A stretch of DNA of 64,000 nt from Yeguia hominis (GCF_014384705.1 NZ_JACRSN010000002.1:1-64000); one strand, 5' to 3'. Counted from the first letter of the stretch, positions 30,937 to 40,425 are shown. A program made the numbers and translations. The notes: generated by a model from the sequence alone, not told the origin.

Positions 30937-32031
30937 ATGAGCATGTTTGAAAATTTGAGCGTTTTTGAGCAACGCTGCCAGGATATCGACGAGCGGATTT
31001 GCGACCCTGCGGTTATTGCGGACCGGAAACAATATGCAGAGCTGCAGCGTGAGCGGAAAAACCTGATGCCCATCGTAGAAAAATACCGCGAATACACAGA
31101 GACGCAGGCGCAGCTGGATGAAGCGAAATCCCTTTTGCAGGAAGGCGGTCTTGACCGGGAACTGCGTGAACTGGCAGAAGAACAGCTTTCAGAAGCGCGG
31201 GATGCGCTTGAAACCATCACGGAAGAACTGAAAATTTTGCTTTTGCCGAAGGATCCGAACGACGACCGGAACGTGATTATGGAAATCCGGGCGGGTGCCG
31301 GCGGAGAAGAGGCGGCGCTGTTTGCTTCCGTGCTGTTTCGGATGTATGCGATGTACGCGGAGCTCAAGGGCTGGAAAACGGAATTCCTCAGCGCCAACGA
31401 GACAGAACTCGGCGGCTATAAAGAAATCAGCTTTGCCATCAATGGGGAAGGGGCATATTCCCGTTTAAAGTACGAGAGCGGCGTCCACCGGGTGCAGCGC
31501 GTTCCGGAAACAGAGACGCAAGGGAGAATTCACACCTCGACCTGTACTGTGGCGGTCCTTCCGGAAGCGGATGATGTGGAAATTGAAATTAATCCGAAAG
31601 ACCTTGCCATCGATACCTTCCGCTCCAGCGGCGCAGGCGGACAGCATGTCAACAAAACCTCCTCTGCGATCCGCATTACCCATCTTCCGACCGGAATGGT
31701 GGTGGAATGCCAGGATGAACGCAGTCAGTTTAAAAATAAAGATAAAGCCATGAAAATTCTCCGTTCCCGCCTGTTTGAGCAGAAACAGCAGGAGCAGGAC
31801 GCACAGGTCGCTGCGGAACGGCGCAGCCAGGTTGGAACCGGGGATCGTTCCGAGCGGATCCGGACCTATAATTATCCGCAGGGGCGCATGAGCGACCACC
31901 GGATTGGGCTGACACTTTACCGGCTGGAGGATCTTCTCAACGGCAATATCGATGAAGTTTTGGATGCATTGATTGCAGCGGACAGAGCGGCAAAAATGCA
32001 GGAGCGGATCGGAGAAGAACAAAATGGGTAA
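30937..32031 (+). CDS. prfA: Peptide chain release factor 1
   Basis: A 364-residue RF1 that terminates translation at UAG and UAA. The RF1-specific PxT tripeptide sits in the PETETQGRIHTST stretch and the catalytic motif in SSGAGGQHVNKTSSA. N-terminal coiled-coil domain about residues 1-100. The methyltransferase gene prmC, often next to prfA, is absent here; the next gene is tsaC, overlapping by 8 nt. Confidence 0.97.
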   Translation: MSMFENLSVFEQRCQDIDERICDPAVIADRKQYAELQRERKNLMPIVEKYREYTETQAQLDEAKSLLQEGGLDRELRELAEEQLSEARDALETITEELKILLLPKDPNDDRNVIMEIRAGAGGEEAALFASVLFRMYAMYAELKGWKTEFLSANETELGGYKEISFAINGEGAYSRLKYESGVHRVQRVPETETQGRIHTSTCTVAVLPEADDVEIEINPKDLAIDTFRSSGAGGQHVNKTSSAIRITHLPTGMVVECQDERSQFKNKDKAMKILRSRLFEQKQQEQDAQVAAERRSQVGTGDRSERIRTYNYPQGRMSDHRIGLTLYRLEDLLNGNIDEVLDALIAADRAAKMQERIGEEQNG

Positions 32032-33070
32032 TAAAGAACAATACGAGCGCCGGGAGACGCTTCTTTTGCATTCCGGAGAGCCGGGTGCAGTCGAGACAGC
32101 GGGCCGGCTTCTGCGCGCGGGCGGATTGGTCGCCATTCCGACAGAAACCGTTTACGGCCTTGCTGCGAACACGTTCTCTCCGGATGCGGTCGCTGCGATT
32201 TTTCGTGCCAAGGGACGCCCGGCGGATAACCCGCTGATTGTACATATTGCGCAGTTTGAAACACTCGGCGAACTTGTGACGGAAATTCCGCCGCAGGCTA
32301 AGATGCTTGCCGATGCGTTTTGGCCCGGTCCGCTGACCATGATTTTGCCCAAAAAAGACCGGGTTCCGGAGATTGTCAGCGCGGGGCTCTCAACCGTTGC
32401 CGTGCGGTTTCCTTCGCATCCCGATGCCCACGCGATTATTCAGGCGTCCGGCGTGCCGCTTGCAGCGCCGAGTGCGAACCGTTCCGGCAGCCCGAGTCCG
32501 ACGACGGCGCAGCATGTCCTCGACGACATGGACGGCAGAATCGACGCCATTTTTGACGGCGGTCCGTGCGAGGTGGGGCTGGAATCCACTGTGATTTCGC
32601 TTGCAGGATCTGTGCCATGCCTATTGCGGCCCGGCGGGGTCACGCTGGAAATGCTAAGGGAAGTCCTGGGGGAAGTTCGCATGGATGAGGCAGTGTTAAA
32701 GCCGCTGAAAAAAGGCGTGGCAGCGGCTTCGCCCGGCATGAAATACAAGCATTATGCACCGCGCGCGCGGGTAGTAATTCTGGACGGCGCATTTGAGGCG
32801 TATAAAGACTATGTCAACTCGCATAATGAAGAAGGTACGGTAGCGCTGTGCTTCTCCGGTGAAGAAAAGGCGCTCTGCGTTCCGGCGTTGACGCTCGGCG
32901 GCGAAACAGACGGCGTTCAGCAGGCACACCGGCTGTTTGACGCGCTGCGGGAGACGGATCGGATTGGCGCCAAGCTGGTATTTGCCCGTTGCCCTTCAAA
33001 GGCCGGTGTCGGGCTTGCCGTGTATAACCGATTGATCCGAGCGGCGGGATTCGAGGTGCGGAAGCTGTGA
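32024..33070 (+). CDS. tsaC: L-threonylcarbamoyladenylate synthase, two-domain Sua5/YwlC type
   Basis: A 348-residue enzyme making threonylcarbamoyl-AMP for t6A37 of ANN-decoding tRNAs. The YrdC domain (about 20-210) carries AIPTETVYGLAAN, KGRPADNPLIVH, FWPGPLTMILP and LAAPSANRSGSPSPT; the C-terminal Sua5 domain follows a linker with SPGMKYKHYAPRA. ATG at 32024 overlaps the prfA stop by 8 nt, indicating coupling. The tsaB/D/E partners are not in the window. Confidence 0.95.
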   Translation: MGNKEQYERRETLLLHSGEPGAVETAGRLLRAGGLVAIPTETVYGLAANTFSPDAVAAIFRAKGRPADNPLIVHIAQFETLGELVTEIPPQAKMLADAFWPGPLTMILPKKDRVPEIVSAGLSTVAVRFPSHPDAHAIIQASGVPLAAPSANRSGSPSPTTAQHVLDDMDGRIDAIFDGGPCEVGLESTVISLAGSVPCLLRPGGVTLEMLREVLGEVRMDEAVLKPLKKGVAAASPGMKYKHYAPRARVVILDGAFEAYKDYVNSHNEEGTVALCFSGEEKALCVPALTLGGETDGVQQAHRLFDALRETDRIGAKLVFARCPSKAGVGLAVYNRLIRAAGFEVRKL

Positions 33071-33663
33071 GAACCCCCATTATTTTAGGCCTGACCGGGC
33101 CGACCGGCGCGGGGAAATCGACCGTTGCATCCTGCTTTTCCTCGTGCGGCTGTCTGGTAATTGATTGCGATCGGCTGGCGCGTGAAGTGACGGATACCGG
33201 TTGCCTTTCAGAACTAACAGAAGCGTTTGGAGCAGAGATTCTCGATGAGAACGGTTGTCTGAATCGAAAGGCGCTTGCGCAAAAGGCGTTTTCCGATCCG
33301 GCGAAAACCGCGCTTCTCAACGAAATCACGCATCCGGCAATCCGAAGAAAGCTGTTGGAGAAGATTCAGGCAGTGCGCGGACAGTATCCGGCGGTCGTCA
33401 TTGACGCGCCTTTGCTCTTTGAAGCGGGCGTTGACCGGCTTTGTGATAAGATTCTTGCGGTGATTGCGCCGCCTGAAGAGCGCCTGCGCCGGATTATGCT
33501 GCGGGACGGAATCGAGGAACCCTTGGCTCGGATGCGGATGTGCCGGCAGCATGAGGATGCGTTTTACACGTCGCGTGCCGATGTGGTTCTCGATGGAACT
33601 GCGGTCGATACCGAAGCGCAGGTACGGGCCATTCTGAAAAACTGGACAGGTGATCTGTTTTGA
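33067..33663 (+). CDS. coaE: Dephospho-CoA kinase
   Basis: A 198-residue P-loop kinase catalysing the last step of coenzyme A synthesis. Walker A is GLTGPTGAGKST; CLVIDCDRLAREV, ITHPAIRRKL and VVIDAPLLFEAGVDRLCD are CoaE signatures. The start is GTG at 33067 within the 4-nt overlap GTGA with tsaC. Confidence 0.95.
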   Translation: MRTPIILGLTGPTGAGKSTVASCFSSCGCLVIDCDRLAREVTDTGCLSELTEAFGAEILDENGCLNRKALAQKAFSDPAKTALLNEITHPAIRRKLLEKIQAVRGQYPAVVIDAPLLFEAGVDRLCDKILAVIAPPEERLRRIMLRDGIEEPLARMRMCRQHEDAFYTSRADVVLDGTAVDTEAQVRAILKNWTGDLF

Positions 33664-34253
33664 GATATCAACAGCGAAAACAAAAGCGCGTGGGTTCTGT
33701 TTTGCTGAAGGTTGTGTTGGCTCTGGGAATCGCCTTTTTACTGGTCTATTACGGCCTCTCTGCACTCATGCGCGAACTCTATCCGGTGCGGTATCCGGAA
33801 ATTGTACAGAGCGCATCGGAGGAAACCGGCCTTTCGGAAGCGCTGATTTATGCAGTTATCAAGACGGAGAGCGGATTTGATCCTTCGGCGGAGTCGCATG
33901 CAGGCGCGAAGGGGCTGATGCAGATGATTCCCGATACCTTTTCCTGGATTCAGCAAAAACATGACGGCAACGTACAGTTTGAAGAAGACGCGCTTTTGGA
34001 TCCGGAAACCAATATTCGCTACGGCTGCCGGGTGCTGCGCGAGATGATGGATTGGTTCGGGGACGTCGATACGGCGCTGTGCGCTTATAACGCCGGAGCC
34101 GGTACCGTGCAGCGCTGGCTGAGCGACCCGGCGTATTCTTCCGATGGAAAAACGCTCGATAAAATTCCCTATCCGGAGACTGCGCGGTATGTAGAAAAGA
34201 TCAATCAAAATCGAAAGATTTATGAAAAACTATATGATTTTGAAATCGAATAG
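33660..34253 (+). CDS. Membrane-anchored lytic transglycosylase (SLT family)
   Basis: A 197-residue peptidoglycan-cleaving enzyme. One N-terminal membrane span (about residues 15-37) is followed by the goose-lysozyme-like SLT domain. The catalytic Glu is in YAVIKTESGFDPSAES; SHAGAKGLMQMIPDTF and CAYNAGAGTVQRW are family motifs. It cuts glycan strands to 1,6-anhydroMurNAc ends outside the membrane. The start is TTG at 33660, overlapping the coaE stop (TTGA). Confidence 0.93.
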   Translation: MRYQQRKQKRVGSVLLKVVLALGIAFLLVYYGLSALMRELYPVRYPEIVQSASEETGLSEALIYAVIKTESGFDPSAESHAGAKGLMQMIPDTFSWIQQKHDGNVQFEEDALLDPETNIRYGCRVLREMMDWFGDVDTALCAYNAGAGTVQRWLSDPAYSSDGKTLDKIPYPETARYVEKINQNRKIYEKLYDFEIE

Positions 34254-34265
34254 GAGGAACTCGCA

Positions 34266-35693
34266 ATGATGGAAGAAAAAAAAGAAGAAAAGACCCTGGC
34301 GGAGCAGCTTTCAGAAAAACTGATGATTCGCCGCAAGAACGGATTTATGCGTGTGACGGATGAAGTAATCGACACAGCGGATGCATTCTGCGAAGGCTAC
34401 AAATCGTTCCTGGATGCAGCCAAAACAGAGCGCGAAGCAGTCAAGACTACGGTGCAGATGGCGCAGGAAGCCGGCTTTACGGAATTCGATCCGGCAAAGA
34501 CCTATGCCCCCGGCGACAAGGTGTATTATAACAACCGTGAAAAAGCGTTGATCCTGGCAGTGATCGGAAAAGAAGGCTGCAAAAACGGCGTGCGGATTTC
34601 TGCGGCGCACATTGACGCGCCGCGGCTGGACTTAAAGCCGATTCCGCTTTACGAGACGTCGGATCTGGTGCTGCTGAAAACGCACTATTACGGCGGAATC
34701 AAGAAATACCAGTGGACAGCAACACCGCTTTCCATGCATGGAAGAATCGTCCGCCGCGACGGCAAGCGGATCGACGTCTGCATCGGCGAACAGCCGGGCG
34801 AGCCGCAATTCTGCATTACAGACCTGCTGCCGCATCTTTCGCAGGAGCAGTCGCAGAAAACGCTTGGCAAGGCCATCACGGGAGAAGATCTCAATGTTTT
34901 GACCGGCAGCCGTCCGATTCGGACAGACTGCGGCGAGATGCTCTTTAAACTCAACATCCTGAAGCTGCTCAATGAGAAATACGGAATTGTGGAAGAAGAT
35001 TTGATGTCTGCGGAAATCGAATTTGTTCCGGCGGTAAAAGCGGTGGATATCGGCCTTGACCGCAGCATGATCGGTGCATACGGCCACGATGACCGCGTGT
35101 GCGCATATCCGGCAATTCGTGCGATTTTGGATTGCGGTGTGCCGGAGCAGACCGTGCTGACCGTGCTTGCCGATAAAGAAGAAACCGGCAGCGACGGCAA
35201 CACCGGTCTGAATTCTTCCTTTATGCGGTATTTTATCGCGGATCTTGCGCAGGCAGAAGGCCTTGAAGTGCGCCATGTCCTTTCGAAATCCAAATGCCTC
35301 TCGGCAGACGTTACGGCGGCATATGACCCGACCTATGCTTCGGCTTATGAAGCGGGAAATGCCTGCTATGTCAATAACGGCGTCGGCATGAGCAAATACA
35401 CAGGGGCCCGCGGAAAGTCCGGCACATCGGATGCTTCGGCGGAATTTGTCGGAGAAATCCGCGCCCTCTTTGACAAGAACGAGGTGCTCTGGCAGATCGG
35501 CGAGATGGGCAGGGTGGATCTCGGCGGCGGCGGAACGGTTGCGCTGTATGTCGCAAATCTGGATGTCGACGTCGTAGATGTCGGCGTGCCGGTGCTCTCG
35601 ATGCATGCTCCGTTTGAGGTGGTGTCGAAACTCGATGTTTACATGGCTTACAAAGCGGTTAAAGTCTTCTTCAGCGATGCACCGCAGGCGTAA
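34266..35693 (+). CDS. M18 family zinc aminopeptidase
   Basis: A 475-residue cytosolic aminopeptidase. Zinc-binding segments typical of M18 are SAAHIDAPRLDLKP (His-x-Asp), LADKEETGSDGNTGLNS (Glu pair) and near the C-terminus VLSMHAPFEVVSKLD. It removes N-terminal residues, probably acidic or neutral, from peptides. GAGGAA precedes ATG at 34266. It overlaps the following VanY-like gene by 17 nt. Confidence 0.93.
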   Translation: MMEEKKEEKTLAEQLSEKLMIRRKNGFMRVTDEVIDTADAFCEGYKSFLDAAKTEREAVKTTVQMAQEAGFTEFDPAKTYAPGDKVYYNNREKALILAVIGKEGCKNGVRISAAHIDAPRLDLKPIPLYETSDLVLLKTHYYGGIKKYQWTATPLSMHGRIVRRDGKRIDVCIGEQPGEPQFCITDLLPHLSQEQSQKTLGKAITGEDLNVLTGSRPIRTDCGEMLFKLNILKLLNEKYGIVEEDLMSAEIEFVPAVKAVDIGLDRSMIGAYGHDDRVCAYPAIRAILDCGVPEQTVLTVLADKEETGSDGNTGLNSSFMRYFIADLAQAEGLEVRHVLSKSKCLSADVTAAYDPTYASAYEAGNACYVNNGVGMSKYTGARGKSGTSDASAEFVGEIRALFDKNEVLWQIGEMGRVDLGGGGTVALYVANLDVDVVDVGVPVLSMHAPFEVVSKLDVYMAYKAVKVFFSDAPQA

Positions 35694-36540
35694 AGCGGTC
35701 CGAAGAAAATGTGCGCCGGTCATCAACGCCATTCCGCCGGAACGAATCAAAAAGGTTCGGGATAAACCGGAATGGAAGAAGATGCACGAAGTCCGTGCAA
35801 TCCGGGCGGGAATGCTGGCGACAATCCTGGCAATTGCGGCGGTTCTGGTGATCGGTGTGATTGTTGTTTTAAACATGGTCAAAAAGGCTGACAATCTCGA
35901 ATGGGCATGGCTCAATGAATTTCTGGGAAAAACAGCGTCGTCGGAAAGTTCGGCAGTTTCGGAGCGCACAGAAGAGAGCGTGCCGGAAGAACCGGAAGAT
36001 TTCCGGCTGCTGCTGGTTAACACGGAGCATCCATACACGGAAACGCCGGAGCTGACGGACTTTGAGGGCGTAAAGGTTGATAAGCGGATTACAGAGGATC
36101 TTTCCGCGATGCTGTCTGCAGCGAAAAAAGACGGCGTTTCCCTTTCGGTGCTCTCCGGTTATGTCAGCGTAGAAGACCAGGAAGCGGTTTATCAACAAAA
36201 ATTGCAGGAATTGATGGATGCGGGCAGTACGCGCGTCAGCGCGGAAACAAAGGCTGCAGCGCTCAAGGGCGGGTGCAGCGAATATCATACCGGTCTGACG
36301 GTGCGGCTGGCATCGCCGGATGAAACAGGTGTTTTTTCGGAAAGCGCGGCGTACCGCTGGCTGCTGCAAAACAGCGTGCAGTACGGATTTGTGTTCCGCT
36401 ATCCGGAGAACAAAACGCGGCAAACCGGCGCGGAATTTGATCCGCAGGCGCTGCGGTATGTCGGGAAAGACCACGCGACGCGCATGCGGCAGATGGAGAT
36501 GTGTCTCGAAGAATATGTCGATTATCTTTCTTCCCGATAA
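35677..36540 (+). CDS. VanY-like D-Ala-D-Ala carboxypeptidase homologue lacking metal ligands
   Basis: A 287-residue protein with a basic cytoplasmic N-terminus (1-40), one membrane span (about 44-68), a Glu/Ser-rich linker and a VanY-type domain (about 108-280). The fold is clear: LLLVNTEHPY, VSLSVLSGYVSVEDQEAVY, YRWLLQNSVQYGFVFRYPENK and LRYVGKDHA. The residues that should bind zinc are replaced: SExHxTG is SEYHTG with Tyr203 at the His position, the Asp is Arg210, and EPWHYRYVG is DPQALRYVG with Ala258 at the His position. GYRS is GYVS (Val163). It is therefore probably a non-catalytic peptidoglycan-binding relative. Start ATG 35677 overlaps the peptidase gene; a later ATG at about 35782 is possible. 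Confidence 0.8.
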   Translation: MHRRRKAVRRKCAPVINAIPPERIKKVRDKPEWKKMHEVRAIRAGMLATILAIAAVLVIGVIVVLNMVKKADNLEWAWLNEFLGKTASSESSAVSERTEESVPEEPEDFRLLLVNTEHPYTETPELTDFEGVKVDKRITEDLSAMLSAAKKDGVSLSVLSGYVSVEDQEAVYQQKLQELMDAGSTRVSAETKAAALKGGCSEYHTGLTVRLASPDETGVFSESAAYRWLLQNSVQYGFVFRYPENKTRQTGAEFDPQALRYVGKDHATRMRQMEMCLEEYVDYLSSR

Positions 36541-36555
36541 ATCTGCAAAAAACAC

Positions 36556-36584
36556 TTGATTTTTTTGAAACGATATGATAAAAT
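36556..36584 (+). promoter_or_regulatory. rpmE: Promoter of rpmE
   Basis: TTGATT (36556-36561), 17-bp spacer, TAAAAT (36579-36584). It lies 43 bp before rpmE. Confidence 0.65.
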
Positions 36585-36626
36585 CGATACGTTGACCATG
36601 CAATTCCGGTAAAAGAGGTGACAAGA

Positions 36627-36830
36627 ATGAAAAAAGGTATCCATCCCGAGTATAAAAAGACAACGATAACGTGTGCCTGCGGCAATGTGATCGAAACCAG
36701 TTCTACGAAAGAGAACATCCGCGTTGAAATATGCTCCAAGTGCCATCCGTTTTTCACCGGTAAGCAAAAGCTGGTAGATACGAGCGGACGCGTCGATATG
36801 TTCAAAAAGCGTTACGGTATCACCGAATAA
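36627..36830 (+). CDS. rpmE: 50S ribosomal protein L31, zinc form
   Basis: A 67-residue L31 with all four zinc cysteines (Cys16, Cys18, Cys36, Cys39 in CACG and CSKC), the C+ form that can be swapped for the zinc-free YkuM/YtiA type in zinc limitation. Ends FKKRYGITE. ATG at 36627 follows GAGGTG; an upstream in-frame GTG lies on that site. Confidence 0.96.
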   Translation: MKKGIHPEYKKTTITCACGNVIETSSTKENIRVEICSKCHPFFTGKQKLVDTSGRVDMFKKRYGITE

Positions 36831-36858
36831 GGGTATTCAGCTTCTGATTGTCTTTTCT

Positions 36859-36894
36859 GGGCGGCGCAGGATTTGCGTCGCCCTGTTTATTTTC
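36859..36894 (+). terminator. rpmE: Terminator after rpmE
   Basis: GGGCGGCGCA pairs with TGCGTCGCCC (36859-36883, one G-T pair, 5-nt loop), followed by TGTTTATTTT. Confidence 0.6.
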
Positions 36895-36917
36895 ATGAAG
36901 AAAGGCGGGCGGCTTCC

Positions 36918-37553
36918 TTGTACAAAACAGTACCGTGTGCGGCAAGCGCAGAATTTGTCGAACGGCGTTCGCGATTTCTCGGCTATATCCGGCCTGTGAC
37001 CACGCAGGAAGCAGCCGATGCATTTGTCGAGGAAATCCGCTCCATGCACCGGACGGCGACCCATCACGTCTATGCCTATGTACTTCGCGAAGGACAGTTT
37101 CAGCGCTATTCCGACGACGGAGAACCACAGGGAACTGCCGGAATCCCGGTTCTGAATGTGCTGCTGAAAAACGGCGTGACCGATACTGCGGTTGTTGTGG
37201 TGCGGTATTTCGGCGGTGTGCTTCTCGGCGCAGGCGGCCTTGTGCGCGCGTATTCGGCGGGTGCGGCAGCGGCGCTTCGGGAGGCAGGGATCGTCGCCAT
37301 GACACCCTGCACGGAATTTACACTTTCCTGCAGCTATAACCAGTACGGGCGTGTTTCGGCGCTGGTTCCGGAATGCGGCGGTGTGATTGAGCATACAGAC
37401 TTTGCTGGAGACGTGACGCTGCGGTGTTATCTGCGGCCGGAGGCGTTTCCTCATTTTCAGCGAACGCTTGCGGATGCAACAAACGGACAGGTTAGTCCGG
37501 TTGTATTTGGGGAGAAATTTGTCGCGTTTCCTGTGGAAGCCGAAAATAATTAA
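36918..37553 (+). CDS. yigZ: IMPACT/YigZ family protein (UPF0029)
   Basis: A 211-residue two-domain protein. The N-terminal UPF0029 domain shows SRFLGYIRPV, ATHHVYAYVL, YSDDGEPQGTAGIPVL and VVVVRYFGGVLLGAGGLVRAYS, all conserved; a DUF1949-like domain follows. Bacterial members bind nucleic acid and their role is unsettled; eukaryotic IMPACT restrains the Gcn2 stress kinase. The start is TTG at 36918, chosen because AAAGGCGG is nearby and the family begins YKTV. Confidence 0.92.
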   Translation: MYKTVPCAASAEFVERRSRFLGYIRPVTTQEAADAFVEEIRSMHRTATHHVYAYVLREGQFQRYSDDGEPQGTAGIPVLNVLLKNGVTDTAVVVVRYFGGVLLGAGGLVRAYSAGAAAALREAGIVAMTPCTEFTLSCSYNQYGRVSALVPECGGVIEHTDFAGDVTLRCYLRPEAFPHFQRTLADATNGQVSPVVFGEKFVAFPVEAENN

Positions 37554-37622
37554 AAAACGTGCAGGAAATCATTTGCTTTTTGCGTATATAATAGGTTAGA
37601 GGATGCAAGGAGGGATGTTCGC

Positions 37623-38609
37623 TTGAATATACGGCAACGGACAGAAGAGCGGGAGGCGCAAATTTTGTCGCCTTATGCGGCGCTTGCCCGGAATTCCAAA
37701 GGCAGGGAACGCGCAGAGGAGCCGTGCGAATTACGGACCGATTACCAGCGGGACCGGGATCGGATTATTCACTGCAAATCATTCCGGCGGCTCAAACATA
37801 AAACCCAGGTATTCCTTTCCCCGGAAGGAGATCATTTCCGTACGCGGCTGACGCATACGCTGGAGGTTTCGCAGATTGCGCGGACCATGGCCTGCGCGCT
37901 GGAACTCAATGAAGATCTTACAGAAGCAATCTCTCTGGGACATGATCTCGGCCATACGCCGTTCGGCCACGCGGGAGAGCGTGCGCTTAACGGAATTTAT
38001 GGCTTCAAGCACTACGAGCAGAGTGTCCGGGTTGTGGAAAAGCTGGAAAAGAACGGCGAAGGCCTGAACCTGACCTGGGAGGTGCGCGACGGGATTCTCT
38101 GTCACACCAGCGGTACCCAGGCACAGACGCTCGAAGGGCGGCTTGTGCGGGTTGCGGACCGGATTGCCTATATCAATCACGATATTGACGATGCCATCCG
38201 GGCCAATGTCCTTTCGGAAGAGGACATTCCGAAGGAAATCGTGAAGGTGCTCGGAGAGCGGCGGACCGTGCGGATTGACACCTTGGTCAAATCCGTTGTC
38301 CGCAACAGCGGTGCAGATATTGCAATGGATCCCGAAGTAAAAGGCGCATTTGACGAGCTGCACGATTTTATGTATCGAAAGGTATATCTCAATCCCTATG
38401 TCAAAGGGGAAGAGCGGAAGGTGCCGATGCTGATCGGCTCTCTGTTTGAACATCTCAAGCGGACCGGCGAAATTCCGGAGGATCTCAAACATATCGCACA
38501 GACAGAGGGCATGGAACGCGCAGTGTGCGATTACATTGCCGGAATGACCGACCATTTTGCAATCTCGCTCTTTAAAACCATTTTTATTCCAAAAGGCTGG
38601 ACCCCGTAA
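37623..38609 (+). CDS. dgt: Deoxyguanosinetriphosphate triphosphohydrolase-like protein
   Basis: A 328-residue HD-domain dNTP triphosphohydrolase. Metal ligands are visible in FRTRLTHTLEVSQIAR (His), SLGHDLGHTPFGHAGE (His-Asp) and VADRIAYINHDIDDA (Asp). The N-terminal YQRDRDRIIHCKSFRRLKHKTQVF is a family signature. It converts dNTPs to nucleoside and triphosphate, helping control dNTP pools. The start is TTG at 37623 behind GGAGGG. It is followed closely by dnaG, as in many Clostridia. Confidence 0.95.
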   Translation: MNIRQRTEEREAQILSPYAALARNSKGRERAEEPCELRTDYQRDRDRIIHCKSFRRLKHKTQVFLSPEGDHFRTRLTHTLEVSQIARTMACALELNEDLTEAISLGHDLGHTPFGHAGERALNGIYGFKHYEQSVRVVEKLEKNGEGLNLTWEVRDGILCHTSGTQAQTLEGRLVRVADRIAYINHDIDDAIRANVLSEEDIPKEIVKVLGERRTVRIDTLVKSVVRNSGADIAMDPEVKGAFDELHDFMYRKVYLNPYVKGEERKVPMLIGSLFEHLKRTGEIPEDLKHIAQTEGMERAVCDYIAGMTDHFAISLFKTIFIPKGWTP

Positions 38610-38646
38610 CAGGGCAAAACTGCAAGGAAGAAGGGAGGCGGCGGAT

Positions 38647-40413
38647 ATGCCGTTACCGGAACTGTTTTTGCAGGAACTCAAGGCGCGCAGCGACATTGTG
38701 GATGTGGTGTCTTCCTATGTGAATCTTCGCCGCCGGGGCAGAAACATGGTGGGCTTGTGCCCGTTTCACAGCGAAAAGACACCCTCGTTTAACCTTTATC
38801 CCGAAAACGGATCGTTTTACTGTTTTGGGTGCGGTGCGGGCGGCGATGTGATCACGTTTATTCGCCGGATTGAAAATCTCGATTATATGGAAGCGGTCCG
38901 GTTCCTTGCGCAGCGCGCGGGTTTGGAGGTGCCGGAACACCAGGCGGATGACGGCATGGCCAAAATACGCGCCCGGATCCTGGAAATCAACCGGGAGACC
39001 GCACGGTTTTACCATGCGGTACTGGCGTCTGCGGAAGGCGCCGCCGGAATGCGGTATTTGCGGGATCGCGCGCTGATGCCGCATACGATCCGCCATTTCG
39101 GACTGGGATATGCGCCGGATTCCCGGTTTGCGCTTTGTGACCATCTGACCAAACGTGGATACCGGAACGACGAACTGATCCGGGCAAATGTCGCAGTCGG
39201 AACACGGAGTGGACGGGTGATGGATCGCTTTTTTGCCCGCGTGATGTTCCCGATTATTGATCTGCGGGGCAACGTGATCGCTTTTGGCGGCAGAATTCTC
39301 ACAAATGAGAAACCCAAATATCTCAACACCTCGGATACGCCCGTCTTTAAAAAGAGCGGCTCGCTGTTTGCCATGAATTTCGCGAAAAACAGCGGCGCTG
39401 AACAACTCATACTTGCGGAAGGGTATATGGATGTGATTGCGCTGCATCAGGCTGGCTTTTCGAATGCCGTCGCGACGCTGGGGACGGCTTTGACGCCGGA
39501 ACAGGCGCGGCTGATGGCACGGTATACAAAAAAAGTAGCGGTTTGCTACGATTCCGACGAGGCCGGGCAAAAGGCGGCAGCGCGGTCGATTGCCATTCTG
39601 CGCAGCGCGGGGCTGCTCGTAAAGATCGTCGCCATACCCGGAAATAAAGACCCGGATGAGTTTATCAAGGCGCACGGTGCGGACGGTCCGTCCCGATTTA
39701 AAAAATTACTTGCGTCGAGCGGCAACGACGTCGAATACCAACTCGGAAAATTGCGGGGGACGCATGATGTGACGATGGCAGAAGGCCGGGTGGCGTATCT
39801 CGGCGAGGCCACGTCGGTTCTTGCGGCGCTGGAAAACCGGATTGAGCGCGAGGTTTATGCCGGCAGGCTTGCCGAGGAAACCGGCGTAGACAAGCGGACA
39901 ATTCTTTCTCAGGCGGAAAAACAGCGAAAACGCAGCGACGCGGCAAAGCAGAAGCGGGAGTTCCGGGAATTTACGACGGTGCTTTCGGCGGTGCAGGATG
40001 ATATCAACCCGGAAAAGCATCTGCATCTGCGCGCGGCAAATGCGGAAGAGGCACTCATTTCCTATGTTTTTTCGAATCAGGATGATGCCCCGCGCGTTTT
40101 TTCGGCGCTTCCGCCGGAAAAATTTTGTACATCGTTTAACCGTCGTGTATATCAGGTTATAATGGGTAAAATGAATGATGGCAAGGCTTTAAGCCTTACA
40201 GATATATCGGAAGGATTTTCGGTAGGGGAAATCGGCGCAATTGCGCGGATCCTTGCCAAATACAGTGAGGTCCCATGCGGCAGAGCGGATGCAGATGCAG
40301 ATATTGCGGTCATTTCCGAGGAATCGGAAAAACTGAGTGCAGAGGCGGTGCAGGCAGCATCTCCGGAAGCCATTCAGGACTATCTTGCACGTTTGCGGGA
40401 CAGCAAAAAATAG
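38647..40413 (+). CDS. dnaG: DNA primase
   Basis: A 588-residue primase making RNA primers at the replication fork. Zinc-binding domain with Cys38, His41, Cys59 and Cys62 (CPFH...FYCFGCG). The TOPRIM catalytic core contains LILAEGYMDVIALHQAG and VAVCYDSDEAGQKAA. The C-terminal helicase-binding domain runs from about residue 440. ATG at 38647 follows GGGAGG; a reading frame starting at 38557 overlaps dgt and is not used. It sits in the macromolecular-synthesis arrangement dgt-dnaG-rpoD. Confidence 0.97.
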   Translation: MPLPELFLQELKARSDIVDVVSSYVNLRRRGRNMVGLCPFHSEKTPSFNLYPENGSFYCFGCGAGGDVITFIRRIENLDYMEAVRFLAQRAGLEVPEHQADDGMAKIRARILEINRETARFYHAVLASAEGAAGMRYLRDRALMPHTIRHFGLGYAPDSRFALCDHLTKRGYRNDELIRANVAVGTRSGRVMDRFFARVMFPIIDLRGNVIAFGGRILTNEKPKYLNTSDTPVFKKSGSLFAMNFAKNSGAEQLILAEGYMDVIALHQAGFSNAVATLGTALTPEQARLMARYTKKVAVCYDSDEAGQKAAARSIAILRSAGLLVKIVAIPGNKDPDEFIKAHGADGPSRFKKLLASSGNDVEYQLGKLRGTHDVTMAEGRVAYLGEATSVLAALENRIEREVYAGRLAEETGVDKRTILSQAEKQRKRSDAAKQKREFREFTTVLSAVQDDINPEKHLHLRAANAEEALISYVFSNQDDAPRVFSALPPEKFCTSFNRRVYQVIMGKMNDGKALSLTDISEGFSVGEIGAIARILAKYSEVPCGRADADADIAVISEESEKLSAEAVQAASPEAIQDYLARLRDSKK

Positions 40414-40425
40414 GAGGTAACAACT

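Noticed and set aside
34632..36038. 468-codon minus-strand frame over the M18 peptidase and VanY-like genes
   Set aside because: Antisense shadow of two clearly recognisable proteins; no recognisable motifs or ribosome binding site.
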